64,000 nucleotides of DNA from Anarhynchus alexandrinus (lineage: Eukaryota > Chordata > Aves > Charadriiformes > Charadriidae): assembly GCA_008711295.1 (NCBI GenBank), contig VUYV01000090.1, forward strand, positions 2,782,917 through 2,846,916, given 5' to 3'. The translations under genes were made by a program, and so were the position numbers. Below are positions 51,894 to 64,000 of the stretch, one piece after another. Below the pieces are notes generated by a model. That model searched no databases and was not told the DNA's origin. It saw nothing but the letters and a program-made list of their open reading frames with translations. Within the stretch, counting starts at the first letter, position 1; every line of letters starts with the position of its first letter.

Positions 51894-54800
51894 AAAATTC
51901 TTTTGCTAAATTACTTATTACATATCCAATAAATGACAATGCCATTAGGGGGAAAAAGATAAATAATAAAAAAAAGCCAACAAAAACGTAAGCACAGAAC
52001 AAGTGGAGATAATAAATTGCCAGAGCAGAGATCCAATAGTTTTCATATTTCCAGAACTAAGTTAGTCTCATATTTCTGATATTTTCCCTTAGAAAAGCAT
52101 GCAATTCAGCATTCCAATAATTAAATCCAGTTGAGGGAATTATTTAATGAAAGTTAAAATTCAACATGAGCAGAGTAGGTATTTTCAGTCTCTCAGACAT
52201 CTGTTCCTGATGTCCTGACACCATCTCAAATAAGCAATCTGTGAGAAACTGCACATTATTTTTTCCTATACCAGCTGCTTTCTCTATTACTACTGACAGT
52301 TCCATTAAGCTTTCCAGCTCCCTCAGTTGAGACACCTATTCCATGCCTCTTGTGTTCAATCTGTTCAAATATCACTTCTGAAAAATCAATTTTTTAAGCT
52401 CAACGGGAACAAAACCCAAAAAGGCTTCATGTCATTAGGCTCCTCTCTGGAACCCGAGGTCCCAGCTCATCCATCTCTAATTTTTAGCACATGTAACATT
52501 TTCATATCTGATCAGCATATTTTCAAATGTTTTCTTCTCTTCAGTCCATCTCCTACAGCACCATTGCCCCTACGCTTGCTATCACAGTATCAAAAGCAAG
52601 ATCAAATAAATAGCAAAGGAGATCCTTAGAACATGGGAAGAAGAACAGGTGGATTCATACCATTTATGTGATCCTACAGAAAAGCTTCATATTCAACTGC
52701 TAACCTGTTTGTTCAGTGCAAGAAGCAGCAAGACGGTATCTGGCATCTGTTCAGCCCTTTTCCTCAAGACTTTAACCCTTCCATTTAAAAACCAGCATAC
52801 AGAAAAGATAAGAGCCTAAGTTATGAGGCTAACAGTTGGAAGCTGCTACAGTCTGCTTAGAAGGTCCATCCCTCAACTCAGAGATTCCCACCAGAACCAC
52901 TGTGCCTAAGGAGCATCCTTGCCAGCTTTCAGAGTCTTCTGACCCGTATACGAAAGGTCCTGCACAGGGAGACACTCCCAACACTTTTCCCACACTCAGA
53001 GGAGCACAGTGTGGTACGAGGAGCCCTGAGCTCTGTCTAGGTTTGAACGATCTGCCAGCCTCCAGTCCACAGCACAGCAAAAATACAACATGTATTACAG
53101 GATTTCTTTTGGCCAACGACATTTAAATCACAGTACTGAATGAAGTAAGCTATGCCATACCTGCAACCTATCCTTTGCTGTTGGGCCCAGGGGCTGTGAA
53201 TTAATTCAGTATAAGCTCAACAACTAAGACCAGTCTGAGCTCGCAGGCACAGATGAACTCCAGGCCACGTAGTGCTAAGCACACCAAAGTAGGGCTCCGG
53301 GCAGCCGTCGATGCCAGCTGTCAGAAACCACCGCACAAAACACCCCAGAGTGTCCCAAAACACAAGTATCACCCGCCTACGCCCTGTCAGCAGCACAGGA
53401 CGCATGAGGACATAAAGGATGGAAAAGCACTGAATTACCAGAAAGCTGCAGAATGAAACTTGCAATTTGAACCTCTGACTCCCTGGGAAGGTCAGAGCAG
53501 CCGAACGAGGCTGTCATAACCGACAGGCTATCAACTGCTTACTGTCTGCAACTGATTCTCATGTTTGTACTCATATCTGAGAGCTCTGCTTCAAGATACT
53601 GGCTGTTCTTATAGCTCCTTATGACTATCAAGTCTGTATTAGTATCTTAATTAAAAAAGAAGAATAAGAGTACCAGTGAAGTCATCATTTTCCCAGCATA
53701 ACAACATTTTCACTAGGGTTTTACTATCAAAATATAACAACTGGGGGGGAAACTAGCAGTCGTGTTAGCAAGTTGTTTAGTGACAGAGGAAAATTGAGTA
53801 ATTAGAAGTTTCAGGTATTCCAGTCTCTGGTTGTGTTTTTCTCATCCAGGAGCAAAGAAACCCAGCTAGACAGAACCACCTCCAGGTCAGGTGCACCAGC
53901 TTTTACTTCTGGGGAAAATTACCAACCTTCCCCTCCCCAGAACAATCTGGGACTTGGGAGGAGAACAGGATATTCTGAAATAAGCCTCAAAAGCATGTTA
54001 AATTAAAGTGCTCTCCCAGAGAGAAAGACAGAGAGAGAAAAGAAGAAAAGTAAAAGAAAAATGCGAACCACACATTTTATCAGTAACCTTCAGATCCCTT
54101 GCATTTCACTATCTCCCTGATGATGAATTTACTTGGCATGCTAAACTGCATTCCTTACTGGGTGTGGAACAATTGCAGACATACTGTATGAAGCCTGGTA
54201 AACATTAAATAAAATGTATACGTGGACTTAACTGGACCAGACTTGCTTTAATTATAGCTGTAGTTTTCACAAACAAAATAACAGAAATGCCTTAGGATGT
54301 AGAAAAAAGCTTGAATAAACCAAAGAGCACAGAGGCACTGGCAGCGGAGGGGTGGAGATGGAAAGGAAGTAAAGCATAATTGTATAGTCAATTTAAAATA
54401 AATCCATGGAATTTTTACAGAAATATCTTCTACAACAGGAAGTAACTGTATTAGTGAAGATTACTGTACTATGTAAGAATATTTTCTTTTTCCTCAGTAC
54501 ACATTATATTAAGAACTGGCCAGCATAAGTAATTCATATTATCATTATAGGTTTAAAAAATGGCAGAAAAAGTTTCAACTATACCCAAAACTACTTATAG
54601 TTTATTTTTAGATCAACTAGATTTCAAGTTGACATCTTTTCAATATTCAGAAGCTATTTTGTTGAAGCCAACTTTTTAAGAACAAGAACACGTCAAGAGA
54701 AAGATACCGACTGTACTGTATTACAATAATGCAATCCAGTGAGGTTCAAAGCATAACCACATCCCATCAACGGATATTATAGCATAAATTTTCAATTAGC

Positions 54801-56173
54801 TGCCTTGAGTCAGCAAAGTTTTATAGAGGTTGCACCACAGTCCACTGACTTCTTTGCCAGACCTTCATAGCTCATCCTTGTTTTGCAATGCCCTGTCCTC
54901 AGCAAGAATCACTGGCAGGAGCCAACAACTCTTCAGTGTTATTTTCTAGTCTACAGCTAAAACCACCACGGAATAAGAGACCTCAAGATATAATAACCTT
55001 CCTGTAATCTGAAAGATTAATGTTTAGATTTGAAAATCACCTTGTAATCAATGAAAGCCACTTGTAGATCTCAGTTTTACACCAAGAAAAGAAAAACATG
55101 TATCTTGCACCTGGCAATGATTTAATGAGGAAAGACATGCTTAAGAGATCAAGCACCTCTTCCTCTAACTTCAGTACTATAAGCATCACATCTGAGGCTT
55201 GCTCAAATTTTGTGTAATAGCTATGGCATTCGCAGATGAAAAATAAATTAATTTTTTAAAAAAAAAAAACACTATCTCCATAAAATATGGTGTTAAAAGT
55301 TTAAAAAAGAGAACTGTTGTGCTACAACTTCGTTTTAGTAAGTATTTTATTTTTACTGAGTAATGTATTGCAATACTGACAAGGATGCAAGCCCACCGAC
55401 GGCTTTTTTTCTTTAATATATTATGATGTGTTCAAAGTATTAATAACTTTTCTAACAAAACAGACAAGTAAAACAGTTTGAAACATCTTTTCAGCTGAAG
55501 TGTGCTTGTCTTCATCAATCTAGGTCAGAGTGACAATGCCAACATAAAGCTTCTGTATTCAAGAATGTGGCTCCTTGATTTTTTCTGATAACTGCCTCAC
55601 GTTCACCTAGCTGCTTTTGGCTCATGCACATATGTACATTACTCATATAATTTATGTGGAAGTAACACATAATAACAAGAGCTGATTACCACCTGCAAAA
55701 GCAACACAAAAATGTTAAAGGTAGAGAAATACATACACATGATGCCAGGAGACAGCAGTCCTCAAACCAATTCTTCTTTCCTCTCTCATTCCATGCTTCC
55801 ACTTCTTATATAATTTACTGAGCATATATTCTCTATAGCTATTCTGGACACAAATTATTATGATATATTTTGAGTGAATACATGGACTACCATACACTTT
55901 CTAGCAGACAAATGCTTTCTGAACACATCTGTTTGGACAGTAATTTTTGTGCAAGTTGATGGAATAAAACATCTGTTTTTAAATTTGTTCTGTGTTTTTA
56001 TTGTAGTGTTTATAGCAGCTGTTATTTTTCACTTTCAAGATGCAGATAATTTATCATCTAGGTTCTCAAAATTGAACAACATGAATGTTGGCATTTCTCC
56101 CAGCTGCAAGTTTAATTTAAAATATTATTTCACTGACAGAACCTGTTCAACAAGTAATATTCATTCCACTCTC

Positions 56174-56253
56174 ATATGCAAGGGGTTGAGAACTCACTCC
56201 ATATACGAGGGGCTGAGAACTCACACTCTGATATACAAGGAGGAAAACTCACC
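56174..56253. repeat. Short tandem repeat, about 27-30 bp period, three copies
   Basis: Three diverged units run head to tail: atatgcaaggggttgagaac... (27 bases), atatacgaggggctgagaac... (30 bases) and atatacaaggaggaaaactc... (23 bases). It is an intronic minisatellite-like block with no recognised element around it. Confidence 0.85.
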
Positions 56254-59200
56254 TATGTTACACTAATGCCATTTTTTGTGAGCTGCATATATATTTAATA
56301 TATATTTAGATCGAAGAAAAAAATTGCAAAAGGCAAGTTAAGGTCCTGCTCTGGGAATTTCTGGAGTTCTCAATTTTATGTCTTCCTTTCTGCTTGTCCT
56401 TCCTAGCTTCTGAATTTTGATTTATTTTTTTTTTTAATCCATAGTCTAAAAGTTTCTGGTTGGAAAGAATAAACATATCCAGGAAGATGGATTTTCTTTA
56501 TGTATCATATGGAAGAAAATACGATATACAAAGTAAGGAACTTGCTTGCAAGATCAGCCTGCTGGCTCAAGTCCATCTCTTCTCCATCCCAGCTAGTTCA
56601 AAAAAAGCTTTCCAGAAACCAGACCTTTCTTACATGTTGTATCATCTTAGGATAGTTGGAACTTTTCAGCTTTCCGTACCAATACTTTGCAGTTCAATAG
56701 GGTTTGCCTTGCCTTTACTCTTAGGACTATCAACTCATTGACTGAAATGAGAAATTTAAGTTTCTATGTTTGGTCTTTATCCTGACAGTTGATATGCAGC
56801 CACCTTCACAACAGAGTATCTTGTCAACACTATTTCTTAGAAACATATGTATAGAGTCCACAGAGTCCATGAGAGGGTGGTTTCATCAATATGTTGTGAG
56901 ATATGCAGTGTATTAGCCACGATCCTTCTGAAGAAAGCGTATTTAGATTTATGAGCAACAATTACTTCCAAAGACCTTTAAGCATTACGTTGCTGCTTTA
57001 TACATATATATTTCTAAAAACACTGTTCTACAAAAATCCAGATCCTCGTTGTTTTAATCAAAAATGAAGAAATAATACTTATAACATTTAACAGGAAGAC
57101 AGTTTCATCATCACATATGCTTGAATTCCCACATAAACAAAATTGTGTTTAAAAGGGCAAAGGTAAGTCTGGCACGTTAATATATATCCAGGTGGACACT
57201 GTCAGTAGCTTCCTCTGGCTGCTATTCACATCAGTCATCTACTAGCCTGAAATGAGTTCTTCTACAGAAGGTGGCGAAGGGAAGAAAGCAAAAAAGCAAA
57301 ACCAGAAAAATCCTCACTGCACTACACATTCTGCAATTTAGAAAAAAATAATTTCCTCTTTACTTCTTGTGTTCCATTCTTAATGGCAGGATTAAAATTA
57401 ATAAATAAGAGCAAATTATCTCACTTGGGTTTCCAACACTTCATTCTGAATTCGTGTTATATGATTTCCAGACTTTATTTTTTTAAAATGTGGTAAAGGT
57501 CTATCCTTGTGCTGTCTTCAGTTCAGTATCTACTTCTTTCTCTCCTCTGTTTCTTCGCTTTCTGTGGCTCCCTTTCCCTCCCTCAGTCCTCCTCCGGATG
57601 CTTTATCTCCTTTTCTAAACTTCTCCCACCATTCTACATCTCTTCTTTCCTCTCTTGTTCTATTGCCAAACTACCCTTTCCTTGCACTTGCATGATAAAA
57701 ATAAGATCAAGGTTGACATTTGAACCCAAGAGTCACAAAATTAAAGCCTACTAACCAGGTAAGATAAAACACAGGCAACAGAAGGGGGAAAAAAAAAAAG
57801 TTAAAAAGAAAGAAAAAAAACCCAACACACAAAACCCACACTAGATTTCATGGTGTGGAAGGCAAACCTTCCAGCTAAAAAAAAAGAATAGAGAGAGAGA
57901 AATCTTTTTATTCTGTTTTCAAGAGTAGGAGCTTCTATAAAAAGCTTACTGTGATAGGGCACCAAAAAAACCACCTTCAGGAAAGGTTTTTGTGCCAGTG
58001 CAAAATCCCCAATTGCTTGCAGCACTGAATAGCACATTTTTTGTTTCTTCATCTTGCCTATACTTAGGCACCTTTTTCATGATCAAGTTCATTATCTTTC
58101 TCCTATCACCATGATAAAAGCAGTATGGAGAAACCCGATACCACCTTTCTTCAGTTCCCTGCCAGTTCCAAATAACAGCAAGAGACAAAAAAACTGGTCA
58201 TTTTCCCTCTTCCCCCCCCCTTTTTTTTTTTATTTTATATATTTAAGGAGCAGAAGCTTTATCAACACAGAGTCCCAACTTATACTTATTCACTTCCTCT
58301 AACTTTTAAATATGCTGTTGAATATAGACAAGTTGTAGACAAGTTGTCCTGTCACAATTCTTAACTGTGCTCCAAGTCCATTCATTTATAAAAAAAATCT
58401 TGGGGAGCTGACAAAAGGCACACTATATAAGGTGCAACTCTTAATACTGCATCAGGTAATCTCTAAAAGGCTGTGTAGTTGAAGCAAAGCTATTTCCCAG
58501 GTCATTGAGAAATATGTACTTGATATATGGACTTGTAGTAGTAACTTATTCAAAACCACAGAAAAATATTAATTCAGGGATTTCAACTTACAATGATCCA
58601 ACTGATAGCTTAAGGTCTTTTCAGTCAAATACCTTAAGGCACCTGCTGTACAACACTCTTGAGTGGGTGCACTGGACTAAGATACACAATAGCAACTGCA
58701 TTTAGCCTGTGGAAGGGTCCCGAAACAAGCATACAGCAATTAATACTACTTAGCAATGTAGTCCAGTCTTTTATTTTGAAGAATAGTACTCCAAATTTTA
58801 AAGTGTAATTTTACCAATAACAAAATGGATCGGTTTCACCAAACACATACCTAATGTTCATCAACACTTGGTGCATCCAGCTCCTTTCCACCAAAACCAA
58901 TGGGAAAGAAACGGAAGGAAACTACACTGTGCAAACATTTTAAAAAGTATAAATGCAAGAGTCTAGTTAATTGCATAGGCCTCTCAGCCTATCCAATGCT
59001 CAATAAAATAACACAACAGCTGATACTGTACATTTTTAAACAAACAGAAGATATTTAAAGCAAGATAATTAACACCAATCAGTATGCATTTACTAAAAAC
59101 AAATTTCCTCCAGAAAACCTGCTAGGTTTCTGATATCACAACTTTGCTTCATAATATTAACAGCATTGAAGCAATGTTCTAATGCAGGCAGCACTGGGTT

Positions 59201-59527
59201 TTAAGTACAACAAAAAAAAAAAAATGAACAAGACACATTAAATGCATTGAAAGACAGTTAAAAGATGGAGCCAGCCTCAAAATATAACTAAATGAGGATC
59301 TTTGAGTGAATGTATTTCTAAGAGGGTATCTTGGCAATCAGTTCTTGGCTTTGGCGTGTTTAGCAATGACCTAGATGGAAAAAAAATTCCATAAAGATTG
59401 CTGATGACATGAAAACAAGCTATCATCAGCAAACAACGTGCATCCCAATACTGTCAAAATAAAATCATAGATCCAGTGACAAAGAAGTCATAATTACAAG
59501 ATAGAGGATTTACCTGGAAAAGCACTG

Positions 59528-59590
59528 ACTCATAGAAATTCAGGGTAAGGAAAATCTACTGATTATTTTGTCCAAGTAATACTTCCAACT
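59528..59590 (-). mobile_element. Possible very old CR1/L3-like 3' end
   Basis: The plus strand reads actcatagaaattcagggta and, further on, actgattattttgtccaag. This resembles old amniote CR1-like 3' ends (tcatagaattc...ggaccactgtgatcatctagtcc-like). The similarity is short and from memory. Confidence 0.35.
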
Positions 59591-60150
59591 AATAATCAGT
59601 TTCCTCAACTATATTTGTCTTCTGTAAAGAAGTAATTAACTACTATTTTTACCCTCTCAAAAATGGGGCATGCACACACCGTGGGAAAGCCCAAGAAGTA
59701 TCACTGGGTATATGCAAAAACATGCTAACCACGGAGAGAGCATACTGCAGGGAGACAGCTCCCACAGCAGTCCTTTTTATCACCTTCCCATCCAAAAAAG
59801 GACAGTTAAGTGCTACTCTTCATTTTGACACTTCTGGCACTCATTTTGGTTGTACTATGCCATATGTTACAGGATCAAGAAGTATACCGGGTGTCAGGAG
59901 AAAACAGCATAATAAGCACCAGGGTGTTGTGCAAAGCAAGCAGGAAATAACCAAGAGCGTGGGTATGAAGATACCTGTCTGGAGAACCCAGGCAGAACCA
60001 GGGAACGTGAGGTCTAAGTATCATGTGTAATTAGACTAACAGTTAAACTTACAAGGCAAAATTAACAACCTAGTTTTCAATAAATAATGATGGGGAGCTA
60101 AATAGCTAATGGTCTTTGAACTTTTTAAGCAGGGAATATTGAGTTGGAGG

Positions 60151-60190
60151 AAATCACAGAATGGTCAGGGACATCTAGTCCAATGGAGAT
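60151..60190 (-). mobile_element. CR1 3'-end remnant
   Basis: The plus strand reads aaatcacagaatggtcaggg followed by acatctagtccaat. This is the reverse complement of a CR1 3' end with an internal deletion between the ggttggaagggacc part and the atctagtccaa part. Only about 40 bases remain recognisable. Confidence 0.6.
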
Positions 60191-61749
60191 CATCCCATCC
60201 AATGGGATGCATTACCCCTGTATTTGATCCCCACTACAAACACAACTGAAAGTATACACAGTTCTGTCCACATGTGAAGAAAAACACTGAAATACCCAAT
60301 AGTAATCAGAACTACCGTAAATTATTAGAATTACTGGGAGATATGACTTGCAGCAAGAAAACTCCTTTGGTCTAGATACTCCAAGTACAGACAAAAGATA
60401 ACTTAGCCTGCCCCAAAAGGCTGCACACAGTAATTAAATTTGATAAGAGGTATCTTCAGTCCCGTACACAACCACCATAATGAGATTCAGTGAAAAGTCA
60501 AAGGCTGACGTGTATTAAGAACAACAGGCAATTTTTTAAGTAATGATTAAAGCTGGGCAAATTGTTCCCAGAGCTAAGGTGAAGTCTATCAGTGGAAGAA
60601 AAACTCTCAGACAGACATCCAAAGAGAAACACAAGTCTAGATGGAACAGAAACCACAACAAATTCTATGGCTTGTGCTACAGAAACAGGTAGTTAAGGAC
60701 CTACATTCTTCAACTTTAAATTACCTACTAATTACTGCCACCCTGGAAAGCAAAGTGCAGTAGCATTCAAACAGCATTTACTGAAATATTTTTATATGCA
60801 ACAGTTAAATACTAAGAAAACTTTGCCTCCTTGGATTAAGTTCCAAAAAGTAATCAAACACCTTGGTAAGATATCCACAAAAGCCTAGAAGATCTAGAGC
60901 ACAATGCCAACATATTTGAAAATAAAGTTGTGGAAGTGTATTAGGATCAAAGAACAAACTCAGCATTTTTAATTGAACCAAATTCAATACTTTTTGTTTC
61001 ATCATTCATTATAATACGGATTTAACAAATATAATTTTACATTAAAACCAACAGTTACAGCAATTTTTAGCATCCTTTTCACTTAGAAGGTTCAGTCTTT
61101 TAAATACATCATAAAGGATGAAGTGAGAATTTTAGGATTACTTCACCAAGGATAACCTAAAGCCCAAATAAATTCTTTTTATTAAACAATTCCTTTTAAA
61201 TATAAAATGACTGGGGAAATCTTTCAAATACTTTTCTTACATACTCATAGAAAGACTCCAGGCACATTACTTAGTTTAACAACTTCCTGTCACTTCTCCT
61301 ACAAGAACAAAATCCATATTCATAAACTGGCTGGTTTTTTTTAAATGAGCCAGCAAGTGCATGTGTGCTCCCTCTAACCACATTTATCACTGCATTGGTA
61401 AGCACAGAAATCACCATTCAAAAAGCTAGCAGCAAGATGAGCTAGTAATAACAAAACCCAGATAAGGGTAAGTAAGTGCTTCAGTGTTAGCGCCAACTGC
61501 CACTTCTTTTCACTGTCTGAGAGCTAAGTGTGACATCTGGGTGAAAGGAAGACCACGCTCTATTTTGCCTGTCACTTCATTCCCTCTGGTACAAGACTGC
61601 TGCTCAGCTCTGAAGTGCACTTGCAAATCCCAAATTGGGTGAAAATGCCCGAGTCTCATTTGCTTTAAACAGATTTTTCCTACATAATCATAAAAGCATC
61701 TTATGCATTACATTATTATACATTATATGAATTTATCCTCTGCATCGGC

Positions 61750-61905
61750 ATAAGCAGCCCTGACACCGTGTGACATAAGCAGCTGAGGAACAAAGAACTT
61801 GGGTTACCTGCCTGGGGACAACAGAAATGTCCATGGCAGTTCTCCAACCAGAACCCACATCTCCACAGTGGAAACCAATTCCTTAACCACAAGACCATCC
61901 TTTTC
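61750..61905 (-). mobile_element. Decayed tRNA-derived SINE, MIR/CORE-like
   Basis: On the minus strand the segment opens with GGATGGTCTTGTGGTTAAGG (61881-61900), a tRNA A-box-like region. About 25 bases later comes GTGGGTTCTGGTTGG (near 61844-61858), a B-box-like region. Then follow CTGCCATGGACATTTCTGTTG and, further on, GTTCTTTGTTCCTCAGCTGC. This parallels the order in MIR-type SINEs: tRNA head, gggttc box, ctctgccac..., ctgtgtgacc, gcctcagttt. The copy is too diverged to be a working tRNA, with no 3' acceptor stem match. Assignment is by pattern, not alignment. Confidence 0.55.
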
Positions 61906-64000
61906 AATTTCAGCCTGAGGTTCAAAGTTGTCTTCTTCCAAATGTTTCTTGTAAGCATCACTGAAGGGCAGAGAATGATGGGTTTCTCCACCTCCCTCTT
62001 ACCTTATTGAAATTCTTTCTCTGACTTTACCATTTGAACAGCCTTCTCCATTCTCCCAAACCAGCTAGTTTACAGGCAACAGCAAAAGCTATTCATACTA
62101 AATCAACCAGATTGTGATTAAAACAGTTAGGTTTAATCAACCACTAACTAAACAAAGACAAAGTGCATCTTAACTGAAAGTTCCAATTTTCCTACAAAGA
62201 AATTAGGGATATACAATTAAAGAGATTACTTTTTTTTTCCTTTCGTTTTTTTTCTTTTTTAAGTGAACATTAATGATAAATACTTATGGGGAAAAAGTTT
62301 CAACAGCAAAAAGCAAAGGAAAAGGAAGAGGAAAAAAAGAAAGCTTACATTTCAATGTGATTATTTTTACTACACAGATTTCAGGATTAAGAAAAAAAAA
62401 AGATTAGTGCCTTAATGCAGAAGAGAACTTACTAATAACCGATCTTTTGACATTTTAAATTCCAAGTTTATTTGAAATGAATGACATAGATCTTAATTTC
62501 AATAATGTAAGATATGCAACTCCTGAGTGTTCAGCATGGAAAAGATCCTGTTCATTTGTTCAACGGAACTAAAACACATTGCTTTTAAGTAGTTTTCTTC
62601 CTTTCCACATTGCCTCCTACTGCTAACAGGATCTACATGCGAAGGGACAACAGTTTCTAGTAAAATCTATTTTGCAAGTAAAATCTTTAATAGAACGTTA
62701 GCCCGATATTATCAAAATGTCTTGAAAATTTAAAGTGTTTCCACAATTCCTAACAAATTGTAAACCAGGTTCCAAAATTTAAGGAGCAGACTTCCAACAA
62801 CAGAAGAGAGATAGTTGCATCTCCAGCTCCTTAAAACAGTCTCCCCCTTCCCAAACTCTGCAAGTAAATTCTAGAAGGTATTACAACACTACACAGAGCC
62901 CCGTACAGATATGTCAGAACTAAGACTAAAAGATACGCAGTGGAAGGGTTGGTGTTAATGTGATTCAAGTAAAAACACAAAAAATTCCCATTTCAGCAAA
63001 CTTCACAAACATTAAATAAGCACATGGTCATTTTCTCCTTCTCAGACACTATCTACTGTTAGAAACCTGACAGTATGATTTATTTTATATTAAAAAAACA
63101 GTTTATTTCTCTAGGACAGAATTCCATCCCAGCAGCTATCTTAGTATACCTACACAACTACAGCCATCTAGTTTGTTCAGTAACCATCTACTCATTTCTT
63201 ACACTGGAAAAAGGCCACAATTCAGTGCTAGTACAACTTGACTCGTACCACTGAAGAATTAGCAATTATTAGAGGTGTTAATTACCCCAAAGCTCCACAA
63301 GCAGATGTGTCAATCCCAACATTCTCCAAAAGATGAACAAGCTAATTCAGAATGAGGGAGAGGGGGATTATTACTGTTTGAAGTATCTTCATCAATTCCC
63401 CTTCTAAGAGGTCTAAATCCCTTTCTCCAGAATATATATATATAATTTTTTAAAAAATCAAAAACATTACACACAGATTTTTGTAGGTGCTATAGCACAA
63501 AACATAGTTGACACATTTTGTCGACACACTTAGAAAACAACCCTCCCGTAACAGCTATGGTCAGAGCAGCATAACCTCTGGGAGCCAAAGAAGTCATCCC
63601 CTCTTCTGGTGGTATCCTAGCTGCTGTTTGGGACACTGGAAATAAGGAAAGGTCTTTCTGTGGTGGCAGCAAATCAGATTGCAACTGTTGTCTGCAACTA
63701 CACAAGCAAAGAGACCACACTACAGCATTGTGAAGCCCAGTCAAGAGACTGAGCGCAAGAAATCCCCACCATCCCAAAGTACACTTTTTGTTGACATCCA
63801 AGGAATGCAGCTAAATCCCAAAAGAAGTGCCCAAACTACAAGAAGTACACTGGACATGATTCATGTAGAATGGTAACACAATATATTTCTCAACTGAGAG
63901 GTGACAGGAATAGGCCAAAGCAATGCTTTACAAAACACCTGAGCTATAGGATAATTCACACAGAGCAGTCCAGCTCAGAAAAGCAACAACAACATGCCAT

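Larger units (their letters stand above)
51336..51938 (-). mobile_element. Probable solo LTR with enhancer-like tandem repeats
   Basis: In minus-strand sense this starts TGTCATTTATTGGATATGTA and ends GAGCGTGTTTCTCACA, so it has TG...CA ends. It contains two different tandem repeats in the U3-like part, a TATA-like TTATAAGG at 51485-51492, and an AATAAA about 85 bases further on. A short U5-like tail ending in CA completes the order U3-R-U5. The flanks are atacc on the left and atgcc on the right, a 5-bp target duplication with one transition. An alternative 5' end at about 51922 (TGTAATAAG) is possible. No internal retroviral genes or second LTR are seen. The family is not recognised with certainty; the layout is of avian retroviral type. 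Confidence 0.72.
32419..64000 (-). other. OSBPL10: OSBPL10 intron upstream of PH-core exon (probably part of intron 1)
   Basis: These 31.6 kb carry no recognisable coding exon on either strand. In the human gene the exon before YFVLDF encodes the low-complexity N-terminus and the start of the PH domain, and it is followed by a very long intron, so this stretch is probably wholly inside intron 1 (inference). The open frames here are short and show no domain or codon signature. Recognisable content is limited to the LTR-like element near 51.3-51.9 kb, three CR1 copies at 45.0-48.4 kb, weak CR1 remnants near 59.5 and 60.2 kb, a MIR-like SINE near 61.8 kb, a palindrome at 36.3 kb and short tandem repeats. 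Elsewhere I see only AT-rich unique sequence. Confidence 0.8.

Noticed and set aside
61844..61900. Functional tRNA gene
   Set aside because: The A- and B-box-like phrases are imperfect and there is no matching acceptor or anticodon stem. A decayed SINE explains it better.
1..64000. CRISPR arrays, operons, phage or bacterial features
   Set aside because: There are no regularly spaced repeats, no compact coding and no ribosome-binding organisation. The sequence is a vertebrate intronic region.

Overview
This is a 64-kb piece of a vertebrate genome, most likely a bird. The evidence is vertebrate splice signals around short exons, several 5'-truncated CR1 LINE copies of the avian type with the usual 3' end (ATTCTATGATTCTATG-like), LTRs of avian endogenous retrovirus type, and an AT-rich, repeat-poor background. 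There is no bacterial or viral gene organisation. Almost every open reading frame is a chance frame in intronic DNA.

One host gene can be recognised, on the minus strand: OSBPL10 (oxysterol-binding protein-related protein 10, ORP10). Three consecutive coding exons are visible, at 32243-32418, 30369-30448 and 18388-18579. They join in frame with canonical AG/GT sites. The first two encode most of the pleckstrin homology (PH) domain. The third encodes the serine-rich and basic linker up to the start of a helical region. The rest of the window is intron: at least 31.6 kb upstream of the first visible exon (by comparison with the human gene, probably intron 1), 1.8 kb, 11.8 kb, and at least 18.4 kb downstream of the last visible exon. 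Neither the first exon nor the lipid-transfer (ORD) domain is in the window.

The introns hold a small set of mobile elements. A 1.1-kb solo LTR at 1666-2791 has a perfect 5-bp target-site duplication. A second LTR-like element lies at 51336-51938, with two internal tandem repeats and a promoter/poly(A) layout. Three CR1 copies sit within 3.4 kb at 45.0-48.4 kb, and weaker CR1 remnants occur near 32.0, 59.5 and 60.2 kb. A decayed tRNA-derived SINE resembling the MIR/CORE class lies at 61.75-61.91 kb. Both LTRs, the three good CR1 copies and the SINE all read in the same direction as OSBPL10, so their poly(A) signals lie in the sense orientation of the host transcript. An 18-bp-arm perfect palindrome, a few short tandem repeats, and sequence gaps (a 22-base run of N next to poly-A, and two single N) complete the picture.

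I found no undescribed multi-gene system. The observations most worth a second look are the two LTRs and their internal repeats, the sense bias of the mobile elements, the tRNA-like SINE and the perfect palindrome.
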